A stretch of DNA of 61,143 bases from Asaia bogorensis (GTDB lineage: Bacteria > Pseudomonadota > Alphaproteobacteria > Reyranellales > Reyranellaceae), in NCBI GenBank assembly GCA_945889625.1, contig CAMDCE010000029.1, positions 1-61,143 on the forward strand, written 5' to 3'. Below are positions 46,948 through 57,867 of this stretch, piece by piece (position 1 is the first letter of the stretch; every line of letters begins with the position of its first letter). The notes below the pieces were generated by a model. The model did not search any database. It was not told where the DNA came from and saw only the letters and a program-made list of their open reading frames with translations. Both the position numbers and the translations under genes were made by a program.

Positions 46948-48219
46948 TTAGCGGCGTGCCCGTTGCCTGTCGCGCAGTTCGTCGCTCGGCTTTACGTCGG
47001 CCGCCTGGCCATAGACGGTGACCGCGACCAGCAGCACCAGACACATGAAGCCGAACAAGGTCCGGTAGGATGCCTCCGTTCGGGCGCCGTCGGCCAGGGG
47101 CTCGAACGCGCCGAGGATGACTCCCGACAGGGTCTGCATGCAGCCGACGCCCAGCATCACGGCGGTGTTCATGGTCGCCATGCCGCGACCGATCAGGCGA
47201 TCGGGGAAGATGCCGCGGCCATGCGTCATGATCATGGTGCTGGAGGCGCTGAGAAAGCCGATGCCGACGATCGCGCCGATGGCCAGCCAGAGCGGCGCCT
47301 GCCCCCAGAGGGCGAGCAGGCCCAGGATCGCGGCGATCAGCGACGTGCCGGCGATGGCGATCCACTTGCGGGTATCGAGCAGGCGATCGAGCGGGCCGAA
47401 CACCAGCATGCCGATCTGATAGGCGATCACCGCCGCCAGCAGCACGTTGCCGGCTTCGATCCGGCTGAGGCCGTGGACTTCGCGGAGGAACGGCCCGCCC
47501 CATAATCCCTGCACGGTGAAGCTGCAGGCGTAGTTGCAGAAACTGAGCACCAGGATGAAAGGCAGCATCGGATTGCGCAGCACCTCCGCCATGCCGCGCA
47601 GCATCTCGGCGGGCGTCTCTGCCTTGCGCTCCAGGAACGGGTGGCCGGGCGGCGCATCGCGCACGATCAGCCAGACGGCCAGCGCGGTGATACCGGCGAA
47701 GACGACGACCATGCCGAACACGCCACGCCAGCCGATCAGCTCGGTGCCCCAGGCGAGCGGCGTGGTCGCGAGCAGATTGCCGACCAGCCCGATCGACAGC
47801 ACGATCCCCGACAGCGTCGAGAACCGGTCGGGCGGGAACCAGCGCGAGATCACCACCATGCTGCCGATCAGCATGACGCCGAACCCGGCGCCCATCAGCG
47901 CCCGGCCGGTCAGCAGCAGCGGCCAGTTGGGCGCGAGCGTGAACAGCGCCGCGCCCGCCACCGCCAGCAGCAGCATCCCGCAAACCGTGCGGCGCGGGCC
48001 GTAGCGGTCGAAGAAGAAGCCGCAGGGAATCTGCATGGCCGAAAAGCCGAAGAAGAAGGCGCCCGTCAAGGCGCCCAGCGCTTCCGGCCCGATGTGCAGG
48101 TCGCGCATCAGGTCCAGTCCAATCGTGACGTTGGACGCCCGGAAGAAATGGCTGGCGACGTAGGCGGTGGCCAGGGTGGCGACGATCGCCAGACCCTGCC
48201 GCCGAAGGGCGGGCGACAT
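46948..48219 (-). CDS. MFS transporter
   Basis: A 423-residue protein with about twelve predicted membrane helices in two bundles. The MFS signature between helices 2 and 3 is present (GFFFDRYGPRRTVCG), and HFFRASNVTIGLDLMRDLHIGPEALG at the start is typical of the nitrate/sugar/organic acid carriers in this superfamily. Substrate unknown. It lies 44 bases upstream of the FAD oxidoreductase, likely on the same transcript. Confidence 0.92.
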   Translation of the reverse strand: MSPALRRQGLAIVATLATAYVASHFFRASNVTIGLDLMRDLHIGPEALGALTGAFFFGFSAMQIPCGFFFDRYGPRRTVCGMLLLAVAGAALFTLAPNWPLLLTGRALMGAGFGVMLIGSMVVISRWFPPDRFSTLSGIVLSIGLVGNLLATTPLAWGTELIGWRGVFGMVVVFAGITALAVWLIVRDAPPGHPFLERKAETPAEMLRGMAEVLRNPMLPFILVLSFCNYACSFTVQGLWGGPFLREVHGLSRIEAGNVLLAAVIAYQIGMLVFGPLDRLLDTRKWIAIAGTSLIAAILGLLALWGQAPLWLAIGAIVGIGFLSASSTMIMTHGRGIFPDRLIGRGMATMNTAVMLGVGCMQTLSGVILGAFEPLADGARTEASYRTLFGFMCLVLLVAVTVYGQAADVKPSDELRDRQRARR

Positions 48220-48280
48220 CAGGGGGCGATTCCGCTCAGGTCCATGGCCATCCCAGGGGCACGCTCGGCCGCAATGCCTT

Positions 48281-48556
48281 CTAGATCATTCCGCCGGCGA
48301 TCGTGGCGAAACGGGACCTGATCTCCTCGACCGTCGGCGCCTGGGCCTCTGCGATTTCGGGATACTCGCGGGCGAGCACCGCACGGTCCAGCTCGTCGAG
48401 ATGCAGGCCGGCCGCGAGGTGGTCGTCCGGCAGCGCCGCCAGCGCCTTGTGCAGGTGAACCGCCTTCCAGTGCTTGGCCCCCGCCTCGACCTCGGCTTCC
48501 AGACGCACCAAACGCTCCTCGAAGCGCCGCAGCACCTTGACCAACGCGTCCGACAT
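48281..48556 (-). CDS. Small hypothetical coiled-coil protein
   Basis: A 91-residue protein, highly helical, with a first segment (LVKVLRRFEERLVRLEAEVEAGAKHWKAVHLHKAL) likely to form a coiled coil, then a second helical half. No cysteine, signal peptide or membrane segment. The frame is open from 48628; the ATG at 48556 is chosen because GGGGGG lies six bases upstream. I do not recognise a family. It is 61 bases upstream of the MFS gene. Confidence 0.6.
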   Translation of the reverse strand: MSDALVKVLRRFEERLVRLEAEVEAGAKHWKAVHLHKALAALPDDHLAAGLHLDELDRAVLAREYPEIAEAQAPTVEEIRSRFATIAGGMI

Positions 48557-48677
48557 GGCCGACCCCCCAATTCCTTTGTGCGCTTTCATGGTGGAGGCCC
48601 GGGCCATCGGGCGCAAGTCGATGCTCAACTAACCTCTAGTAGCTTGGCTGCTCGATCCTGCGCATCTGCGTTCTTGC

Positions 48678-51002
48678 TCACTCGGCCGAAACCGGTCGTG
48701 GCACGACCGCCGACTTGCTCGTCTTCCATAGGTCGAGATAACCCAAACACATGGCAATCGCGATTGGCAGGGCGCCCAGAAAGATGAACACCAGGTCGCC
48801 CGGCATCCGGAGCCATTCGAGCAACCGCGGCACGGTGCCCGCCGTATAGGCGAGGCTGCGCGCGTGCCAATAGCCATTCGTGATGACGTCGTGCAGCTGC
48901 AGGATTCCCGAGGGAAACAGGCTCAGCACCACCATCATCGCGAGGCCGACGTTGAGCCCCCAGAACCCGCAGCGAATGTATCGCTCCAGGCGCGGCCAGG
49001 TGGCGTCGCTGACCGTCTGACGCAGCACGAACACCATCAGCGCGACGGCCAGCATGCCGAATACCCCCATCATCGCGGCATGGCCGTGCGTGGGTGTGAG
49101 GTTGGTGCCCATCTCGAAGTAGCTGACGATCGGCATGTTGATGAGAAATCCGAAGATGCCGGCGCCGGTGAAGTTCCAGAATCCCACGGCCATCAGGAAA
49201 TAGAACGTCCATTTGTGCCGGAACGGCTCCGCGCGTGTGTCGGCGGTCTTGCCCGCGCGGGTTTCACCCTCGCGGGTCACGCTGACGAAGTCCCAGGCAT
49301 CGAGCGTGATGAGCGTCAGGGGAACCACCTCGAGCGCCGAGAATGCCGAGGACAGCGCCATGTTGAATTCGGTCTGGCCGTTGAAATACCAGTGATGGCC
49401 GGTGCCGATCAGTCCGCCGCCGAACACCAGGATGAGATCGAGGTAGATGACGCGGAGCGCCGTGTCGCGCTCGACCAGCCCGAGTTCGTAGAAAATAATG
49501 GCGACGACGACGGTGACGAACAGCTCGAAGAAGCCTTCGACCCACAGATGGATGATCCAGAACCGCCAGGTGTCGACGATCGTGAAATGGGTGGAACCGT
49601 CGTAGAAAAGCGCCGGCAGATAGAACACCGGTATGGCCGCCGCCGCGATCAGGAAGAAGCTGATGAGCCCGCGACGTTCGGAATCGCCCCACGCCGGCGC
49701 CACGTTGCGCCACAGCAGGACGAACCAGAAGATGAGGCCAATGGCGAGCAGGATCTGCCAGGCACGGCCGAGCTCGAGATATTCCCAGCCCTGGTTGCCG
49801 AACCAGAACCACGCCTTGCCCAACAGCTGGGCGATGCCGGCCCATTCGCCGAGCAGGCTTCCGACGGCGACGAAGACGATGGCGCCGAACAGAAGATGGA
49901 TGGCGGGGCGCTGCCCGGCCGGTTCGTTGCGGCCCAGCATGCCGGCGACGAACAGCGCGCCGCCGACATAGGACGTCGCGATCCAGAAGATGGCAAGCTG
50001 CAGATGCCAGGTGCGGAGCAGATTGCTCGGCAGGAAAGACGACAGATCGACGCCGAAGAAGTCGCCGGGTTCGGCGCGGTAATGCGCGAGGCCGGCGCCG
50101 GCGAACACCTGCGCGAGGAAGAGCAACGCGGCGATGACCATGAACTTGAGCGCGGCGCGCTGCGTTTCGGTCGTCACGAAGACCGCCGCGTGGGGCGGGC
50201 GCGACGGCGGGCTATGCCATCCGAGGTGAGCGAACCTGCCAAAGGCCAGCAGCACGATGGCAGTGCCCGCCAGCAGGAACACCAGGCTGAGCACGCTGTA
50301 GATCACGGCCCCGCCGGTCAGCACGTTGCCGGCGAGCGGATCGTAGGGAAAGTTGTTCGTGTAGGAATGGGACAGACCGGGCCGGGCCGCCGTCGAGGCC
50401 CAGGCGGTCCAGGCAAAGAACGCGGTCAGCTCGTGCAATTCCTGCGGATCGGCGACCGCCCCCGCCCTCAGCCCGCCATTCCTGGCGGGCGTCACGAAGT
50501 AGTCTCGCCAATAGGCGATCTGGCGCTTGAACGAGGCAGCATCTGCCGGACTGAAGCTCAAGGTTCCGGTCGAAGGGTCGTAGCGGTTCTGCTTCATCGT
50601 CCGGGCGACGCCGCCATCGATCCCGGCCTGCTGCTCGGCCGTGAGGTCGGCATAGGGACGGCGGAACCGCTCCTGCGCGACCTGGTCGGCGACGTCGAGC
50701 GCCCAGTTGTGCAGATACTGAGCCGAGAAGTCCGGGCCGAGATAGGCGCCATGACCCCAAATCGTGCCGTTGTTCATGAGGCCGTGCTTGAGGAAGACCT
50801 GCTGGCCCGCAGCCACGTCCTCGCTCGTGAAGAGTACGGCGCCGGCAGCGTCGACGACCCGTGCGGGAATGGGCGGCGCCTTGCGGTAGGCCTCGACGGT
50901 CACCGCGATCAGAACCGAAAAGCCGAACACCATGGTGAGGATGGCCGCGGCCTTCCACCAGAACCAAGGGGAGGCGCTGCCTCGAGTCTGCGCTGCCATC
51001 AT
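48678..51002 (-). CDS. norB: Quinol-dependent nitric oxide reductase (qNOR)
   Basis: A 774-residue single-subunit nitric oxide reductase that takes electrons from quinol, so no NorC is needed. The N-terminal soluble region (about residues 35-240) matches the qNOR extension, followed by about twelve further helices with the heme-copper oxidase-like core: TWHLQLAIFW, FWIIHLWVEGFFELF (FeB ligand His and essential Glu), GTGHHWYFNG (FeB His pair) and PTHGHAAMMGVFG (heme ligands). Reduces NO to N2O for detoxification or denitrification. No NorD/Q or regulator is adjacent. The ATG at 51002 has GGAG eight bases upstream. Confidence 0.95.
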   Translation of the reverse strand: MMAAQTRGSASPWFWWKAAAILTMVFGFSVLIAVTVEAYRKAPPIPARVVDAAGAVLFTSEDVAAGQQVFLKHGLMNNGTIWGHGAYLGPDFSAQYLHNWALDVADQVAQERFRRPYADLTAEQQAGIDGGVARTMKQNRYDPSTGTLSFSPADAASFKRQIAYWRDYFVTPARNGGLRAGAVADPQELHELTAFFAWTAWASTAARPGLSHSYTNNFPYDPLAGNVLTGGAVIYSVLSLVFLLAGTAIVLLAFGRFAHLGWHSPPSRPPHAAVFVTTETQRAALKFMVIAALLFLAQVFAGAGLAHYRAEPGDFFGVDLSSFLPSNLLRTWHLQLAIFWIATSYVGGALFVAGMLGRNEPAGQRPAIHLLFGAIVFVAVGSLLGEWAGIAQLLGKAWFWFGNQGWEYLELGRAWQILLAIGLIFWFVLLWRNVAPAWGDSERRGLISFFLIAAAAIPVFYLPALFYDGSTHFTIVDTWRFWIIHLWVEGFFELFVTVVVAIIFYELGLVERDTALRVIYLDLILVFGGGLIGTGHHWYFNGQTEFNMALSSAFSALEVVPLTLITLDAWDFVSVTREGETRAGKTADTRAEPFRHKWTFYFLMAVGFWNFTGAGIFGFLINMPIVSYFEMGTNLTPTHGHAAMMGVFGMLAVALMVFVLRQTVSDATWPRLERYIRCGFWGLNVGLAMMVVLSLFPSGILQLHDVITNGYWHARSLAYTAGTVPRLLEWLRMPGDLVFIFLGALPIAIAMCLGYLDLWKTSKSAVVPRPVSAE

Positions 51003-51370
51003 GCGTCGATCTCCGGGCGCCAGGCGGACCGCGCCAAGCGCGGCGTTTTCGCGGGCATAGTGTCCTCATTTCCCCAGCAACAATTACTGGACCGCCATCT
51101 CATCGCTGCCGGGAGCGGACATCTGCCAGGTTACGCCGATACATGCCTTGGCAGTTCCTGGGCCAAGCATCCCGCCGTTCCACTGCTCTCGCTGTTCAAT
51201 ATCGGACAGCAATGGTTCGGCCCAATGGACGCTTGACGACCGAGGCGACACGACAGTGACCGGGGGCACCGCGCAACCATTCGCAGGGTCGCGCACCGCC
51301 GCGCGACTTTGCAGGCATCGGCGCATTTTGGCTCCGATCAACCGGAGGCACCCGGGGCAGTTGCGCAGAC
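51003..51370. other. Intergenic region between norB and groEL
   Basis: No supported gene. An 85-codon frame on the minus strand (51084-51341) lacks a ribosome-binding site and recognisable content. I looked for FNR/NnrR-type TTGAT-N4-ATCAA and NsrR-type dyads upstream of norB and saw none that was convincing, so the control of the nitric oxide reductase is not readable here. Confidence 0.5.
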
Positions 51371-51427
51371 CTGAAACGAAAAGAGCGCCTCCCGAAGCGG
51401 AGTAATCTCCGCCGCGGAGGCGCTCTT
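51371..51427 (-). terminator. Rho-independent terminator of groES-groEL
   Basis: On the minus strand AAGAGCGCCTCC (51427-51416) pairs with GGAGGCGCTCTT (51392-51381), a perfect 12-bp stem that encloses a second 6-bp hairpin (GCGGAG/CTCCGC), and continues into TTTTCGTTTC (51382-51373). It lies 34 bases downstream of the groEL stop and is an excellent intrinsic terminator. Confidence 0.9.
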
Positions 51428-51460
51428 CATCGTTTACGGGCTCAAGCCCTCGGTCAGCGA

Positions 51461-53475
<2,015 letters not shown>

Positions 53476-53552
53476 GGCGTTTCCTTCAAATTTCCGGATT
53501 TCGGACGCGCGCCCGTGCCTGGCCTGATGGCTGGTACACAGCGCTAGTCCAG

Positions 53553-53580
53553 AGATGGTGATCCCCCGGATGGTATCAAG
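53553..53580 (-). promoter_or_regulatory. Putative heat-shock (sigma-32 type) promoter of groESL
   Basis: On the minus strand CTTGAT (53580-53575), 16 bases, CCATCT (53558-53553), 78 bases before groES. This resembles alphaproteobacterial RpoH promoters (CTTGAA-like, about 17, CCANAT-like, from memory). No CIRCE inverted repeat (TTAGCACTC-N9-GAGTGCTAA) was seen, so HrcA control is not supported. Confidence 0.5.
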
Positions 53581-53632
53581 CAGGATCGATGCCCATATTG
53601 ACGCGCCTGGGGGACGCGCGGCGTCGGGTCAT

Positions 53633-53783
53633 GACCCCCTCCGTCGGCGATGACGCCGACACCCGCGCGCTTTGGCGCTTCGCGCCAAACGCTAGCCCGA
53701 AAACGGCGGAGGGAGAAGACGCCCTCTTACTCCTCCCCCGTCTTCGGGGGAGGTGTCGCGGTCATACCGCGACGGAGGGGGTC
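53633..53783. repeat. Composite palindromic repeat A2 downstream of rne
   Basis: About 151 bp with the same ends as the other A copies (GACCCCCTCCGTC and GACGGAGGGGGTC). The variable stems are GTCGGCG/CGCCGAC and GTCGCGG/CCGCGAC. Its second hairpin is interrupted by an inserted palindrome with the core TTTGGCGC-TTC-GCGCCAAA (53671-53689). It starts 158 bases upstream of the groES start and ends 8 bases after the rne stop, on the opposite side, so it may also end rne transcription. Confidence 0.88.
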
Positions 53784-53790
53784 GGAAGTC

Positions 53791-56625
53791 TTAGCGACGC
53801 CACCAGCCGCGCTTGGGCTTCTCGGGTGGCGCGTCGGCCAGGATCGCCGGGATGACGGGCGGCGGCGGCGGTTCGGGGGCGGGCGGCATGGGCTGCGGCG
53901 CCGATGCGTAGACCGGCGGCGGCGGAGGGGCCGGCGGCGGGGGAGGCGGTGGCATTTCTATCGCAGCCGGCGGCGGCGCCGGATCGTAGGGCGCGCGCTC
54001 GACCGCTGCTCTCTCGTGGGGCATGCGCTCGACCGGCGTGCCTTCCATCGGCACGGGGGCCGGGCTGAGCTCGGCCGGGCGGTCCCAGCTGGTCTCGTCC
54101 TGCGGCGCCTGCTCAGGCGACGCGTGCTCGCGCGGCGCGTGATCGCTTGGCTCGGCTTCACCATTCTCGCGACGCCGACGGCGTCCACCGCGGCGGCCGC
54201 GCCGGCGACGTCCGTCGCCCTCGCCGCGCTCGCTGCCGCGTTCACCATCCGCACGGGCGGGTCGATCGTCGGGGCCGCGTTCGCCCATGGGCTCACGGGC
54301 ATCCGGGGCGTCGACGGGCTCGCCGTCCACGCCGGGATCGGCGGCGCCATTGGTCGCGGGGCCGTCGGCAGAAAACTCTTCGGTCGCACCATTGCCTGCG
54401 GCGTGCGGCCGATCCGGCCGGTCGTCATCGCGACGGCCGCCGCGCCGACGGCGCCGGCGCCGACGACGGCCGCTGCCATCCTCGTCGCCGCGTTCGCCTG
54501 TCGTACGCTCGCCACCGCGTTCGCCGACACGCTCGATGAAGCGATCGCCCTCCGGCTCGCCGTCGCGGACCTCGCCACCACCTTCAGGATCGCCTGCCTC
54601 GCCGGCCGGCGGCGCCTCGCCCTCGGCCACGTCGTAGCTGGCGCGCGCCAGTTCCGGACCGGGACGCTCGGCGTCGCCGCCGCGCCTCGAGCGCACGCGC
54701 TCGATCTCGCAGTCGGCGGCGTGCATGTCCTCGTCGGCCTCGATCAGCACGGTGAAGCCGTAGCGCTTCTCGATCTCCGACAAGGTGTGGCGCTTCTGGT
54801 TCAGGAGATAGAGCGCGACGTTGGGCGGCACGCTGACGGCGATCTCGCTCGCCCGGCGGCGCACGCCTTCCTCCTCGATGGCGCGCAGCGCGTGCAGCGA
54901 CGCCGATTCGATCGAGCGGATGCGGCCGCTGCCGGCGCAGTGCGGGCAGATCTCGGTCGAATGCTCGAGCAGGCTGGGCCGCAGCCGCTGGCGCGACATT
55001 TCCAGGAGGCCGAACGCCGAGATGCGGCCGATCTGGATGCGGGCGCGGTCGGTGCGCATCGCGTCCTTGACCTTGTGCTCGACCTGGCGCTGGTGGCGCG
55101 ACTCGTCCATGTCGATGAAGTCGATGACGATCAGGCCTGCGAGATCGCGCAGGCGGACCTGGCGGGCGACTTCCTCGGCCGCCTCGATGTTGGTGCGGAC
55201 CGCCGTCTCCTCGACGTTGCGCTCCTTGGTCGAGCGGCCGGAGTTGACGTCGATGGCGACCAGCGCCTCGGTCGGGTTGATGACGATGTAGCCGCCGCTC
55301 TTGAGCTGGACGGTCGGCGAGTGCATGGCGTCGAACTGCGCCTCCACCTGGTAGCGGTGGAAGAGGGGGATCGGCTCCTTGTAGAGCTCGACCTTGGTGG
55401 CCTGGTGCGGCACCAGCTGGCGCATGAAGCCCGAGGCCGCCTCGAAGCCCGCCTCGCCCTCGACCAGCACCTGGGCGATGTCGGTGTCGTAGACGTCGCG
55501 CAGCGAGCGCTTGATCAGGTCGCCTTCCTCGTAGATCAGCGCCGGCGCCGTCGAGCGCATGGTGATCTCGCGGATCGAGTCCCACAGGCGGGAGAGGTAT
55601 TCGTAGTCGCGCTTGATGTCGATGTTGCTCCGCTCCAGGCCGGCAGTGCGCAGGATCACGCCCATGCCCTGCGGCACTTCCAGTTGCGAGAGCATGTCCT
55701 TCATGCGCTTGCGGTCGGTCGGGTTGGAGATCTTGCGGCTGATGCCGCCGCCGCGGCCGGCGTTGGGCATCAGCACGCAGTAGCGGCCGGCCAGCGACAG
55801 GTAGGTGGTGAGCGCGGCGCCCTTGTTGCCGCGCTCCTCCTTGACGACCTGGACCAGCAGAATCTGGCGGCGCTTGATGACCTCCTGGATCTTGTACTGG
55901 CGGACCGGATGGCGGCGGCGGCGCTCGCGCGTCTCGCGCTCCTCGCCGGCATCGTCGCCGCCCAGCGTTTCCACGACGACCTCGGGCTGCGGCACCTCGG
56001 TCGCTGCTTCGGGAACTTCGGCCGGAATATCGTTCGGTGCCGACGCCTCGACAGGCTCCACCAGGATGGGGCCATCGACGCGCTCGACGGCGATTTCCGC
56101 CGGCTGCGCTTCCACGACAGGTTCGGCAACCGGCTCGACGACCGACTCGGCGGGCGCTTCGACGGCCACCGGTTCGACGGGTGTCTCGGCAGGTGCTGCT
56201 TCCGCGACCGCCGCCTCGCCTTCGATGGGCTGTTCGCCGGCCTGCTCGACCTGGCGCTCCGCCCGCACATCCTCGATGTCGGTGCGGTCGACGCGGTTGC
56301 GCCGCCGCGGCTCGGGATCCTCGTCGGCCTCGGCGTGCAGCCGCTGCTGCTCGGCGATCAGCCGTTCGCGATCGGCGACCGGGATCTGATAGTAGTCCGG
56401 ATGGATTTCGGAGAAGGCGAGGAAGCCGTGGCGGTTGCCGCCATACTCGACGAACGCCGCCTGCAGCGACGGTTCGATGCGAATGACCTTCGCCAGGTAG
56501 ATATTGCCCTTCAGCGGCTTGCGTGACGCCGTTTCAAAATCAAATTCTTCGAGTCGTGTTCCATCGACGACGACCACCCTGGTTTCTTCCGGGTGGCTGG
56601 CATCGATGAGCATGCGCCTTGCCAT
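53791..56625 (-). CDS. rne: Ribonuclease E/G
   Basis: A 944-residue endoribonuclease that starts mRNA decay and matures rRNA and tRNA. The S1 region (KGNIYLAKVIRIEPSLQAAFVEYGGNRHGFLAFSEI, about residues 40-75) is interrupted by an acidic Glu/Pro/Ala/Val-rich insertion of about 140 residues before the rest (RRRHPVRQYKIQEVI), as in many alphaproteobacteria. The catalytic part has IVINPTEALVAIDVNSGRSTKERN and IVIDFIDMDESRHQRQVE, the zinc-link CPHCAGSG, then an Arg/Glu/Pro-rich degradosome tail ending PKRGWWRR. The frame is open from 56772; ATG 56625 has GGGAG upstream. Confidence 0.96.
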   Translation of the reverse strand: MARRMLIDASHPEETRVVVVDGTRLEEFDFETASRKPLKGNIYLAKVIRIEPSLQAAFVEYGGNRHGFLAFSEIHPDYYQIPVADRERLIAEQQRLHAEADEDPEPRRRNRVDRTDIEDVRAERQVEQAGEQPIEGEAAVAEAAPAETPVEPVAVEAPAESVVEPVAEPVVEAQPAEIAVERVDGPILVEPVEASAPNDIPAEVPEAATEVPQPEVVVETLGGDDAGEERETRERRRRHPVRQYKIQEVIKRRQILLVQVVKEERGNKGAALTTYLSLAGRYCVLMPNAGRGGGISRKISNPTDRKRMKDMLSQLEVPQGMGVILRTAGLERSNIDIKRDYEYLSRLWDSIREITMRSTAPALIYEEGDLIKRSLRDVYDTDIAQVLVEGEAGFEAASGFMRQLVPHQATKVELYKEPIPLFHRYQVEAQFDAMHSPTVQLKSGGYIVINPTEALVAIDVNSGRSTKERNVEETAVRTNIEAAEEVARQVRLRDLAGLIVIDFIDMDESRHQRQVEHKVKDAMRTDRARIQIGRISAFGLLEMSRQRLRPSLLEHSTEICPHCAGSGRIRSIESASLHALRAIEEEGVRRRASEIAVSVPPNVALYLLNQKRHTLSEIEKRYGFTVLIEADEDMHAADCEIERVRSRRGGDAERPGPELARASYDVAEGEAPPAGEAGDPEGGGEVRDGEPEGDRFIERVGERGGERTTGERGDEDGSGRRRRRRRRRGGRRDDDRPDRPHAAGNGATEEFSADGPATNGAADPGVDGEPVDAPDAREPMGERGPDDRPARADGERGSERGEGDGRRRRGRRGGRRRRRENGEAEPSDHAPREHASPEQAPQDETSWDRPAELSPAPVPMEGTPVERMPHERAAVERAPYDPAPPPAAIEMPPPPPPPAPPPPPVYASAPQPMPPAPEPPPPPVIPAILADAPPEKPKRGWWRR

Positions 56626-57048
56626 GGGCTCGCTCCCGAGGCGTTGGGTCCCAGCCGGCGCGAGCGACCGGCGGCCAAGCCGCCTCTCTGGCGCGAGGGG
56701 GACGGTGCGCCATCGACCCGTCGAACGGCCAGAACAGGGCCAAGACGGGGAAGCATCGCACTGCCGGGCCACGACTGGGCCCTGCCGACCTCGAGGTTCC
56801 TAATAGCCACCGCCTGTCTGACAATCCGTCGACCAGCGCCAATTGAACGGGGCGCGGCGGGAGGACTGCCGTCGGAGCGCGACCTCGAAAAGGGCGCTAC
56901 GAACGACGGCGACTGCTCGCGGCACGCAACATACGGGGTTGCCAGGAGCGCCACAATCAAAAGATTGATCCAGATTAGAAAAGAACGATAACTTATTGAA
57001 TTACATTGAAATTATTTCGTCTCTTGTGTATTTAGATTAACTGAAGCC
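56626..57048. other. Divergent intergenic region between rne and the amidase gene
   Basis: About 423 bp without a supported gene; this is the expected place for the long 5' untranslated region through which RNase E often controls its own mRNA. The right end (about 56935-57048) is strikingly AT-rich for this genome. There TTGAAA (57006-57011), 17 bases, TATTTA (57029-57034) forms a good sigma-70-like promoter reading toward the amidase, which would give a very short leader. Confidence 0.5.
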
Positions 57049-57867
57049 ATGACCCACCTCCGTCGCCGCGACCTTATTACCTCGGCCCTGGCCGCCGCCA
57101 CCTTCGGCGTCGGTGTGGCGTCGACCTGGGTGAGCGCGCGGGCCGACCAGCAGCTGGCCAGGAAGCCGGCGGCGCCGCCCAAGGCCAAGCCGCGGCTGAT
57201 CGCGCTCGATCCCGGGCATGGCGGCAGCGACCCGGGGGCGCTGGGGGTGGGCGGCACGCAGGAGAAATCGGTGGTCATCGCGGTGGCGCGCGAGCTGCAG
57301 AAGCAGCTCGTGGCCTCGGGCAAATACCGCGTCATGCTGACCCGCGCCTCCGACACCTTGGTGCCGCTGCGCGAGCGGGTGGCGCGGGCGGAGGCGGCCA
57401 AGGCCGACTTGTTCCTGTCGATCCACGCCGATTCCCATCCCGACCCGGGCGTGCGCGGCGCCTCGGTCTATACCTTGTCGGAAGAGGCCAGCGACCGCGA
57501 GGCCGAGGCCTTGGCCGCCCGCGAAAACCGCGGCGAGGCCAAGCCGCTGCCCGGCGCCGTCGCCCGCACCCTGGTGGCGATGGCCCAGCGCGGCACGGTG
57601 AACGATTCGCGCCGCCTGGCCGAGACCATGGTGCTGACCTTCGGCAAGAGCGGCGTCAGGCTGCTGCCGCGCAGCCACCGCCAGGCCGGTTTCGCGGTGC
57701 TGACCTCGCCCGACATCCCGGCCGCCCTGGTCGAGCTCGGCTACCTCAGCAATCCACAGGACGAGAAGCTGCTCACCGTGCGCCAGCACCAGATGGCGCT
57801 GGCCCGGGCGCTGCGGGCCTCGGTCGAGACCTATTTCGCGGCGGGCGCTGCGGTAAAGAGAGCCTGA
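57049..57867 (+). CDS. N-acetylmuramoyl-L-alanine amidase (AmiC family)
   Basis: A 272-residue zinc amidase that removes stem peptides from glycan during daughter-cell separation. The N-terminus carries a Tat-type signal (LRRRDLITSALAAATFG). The Amidase_3 domain has the zinc ligands in order: His in ALDPGHGGSDPGA, Glu in TQEKSVVIAVARELQ, His in FLSIHADSHPD, and the catalytic Glu in ALVELGYLSN. No AMIN domain is present. The stop codon is shared with the start of repeat A3. Confidence 0.94.
   Translation: MTHLRRRDLITSALAAATFGVGVASTWVSARADQQLARKPAAPPKAKPRLIALDPGHGGSDPGALGVGGTQEKSVVIAVARELQKQLVASGKYRVMLTRASDTLVPLRERVARAEAAKADLFLSIHADSHPDPGVRGASVYTLSEEASDREAEALAARENRGEAKPLPGAVARTLVAMAQRGTVNDSRRLAETMVLTFGKSGVRLLPRSHRQAGFAVLTSPDIPAALVELGYLSNPQDEKLLTVRQHQMALARALRASVETYFAAGAAVKRA

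Noticed and set aside
48864..51236. A 790-codon open frame antisense to norB
   Set aside because: Biased Arg/Glu/Asp composition typical of shadows; the sense frame is a complete qNOR.
51084..51341. An 85-residue frame upstream of norB
   Set aside because: No ribosome-binding site, no recognisable content, and it lies in a likely regulatory gap.
53476..53600. A CIRCE element upstream of groES
   Set aside because: No TTAGCACTC/GAGTGCTAA inverted repeat is present on either strand in this gap.
53650..56526. A 958-codon open frame antisense to rne
   Set aside because: It arises from the GC-rich biased codons of rne and runs through repeat A2; no motif is recognisable.
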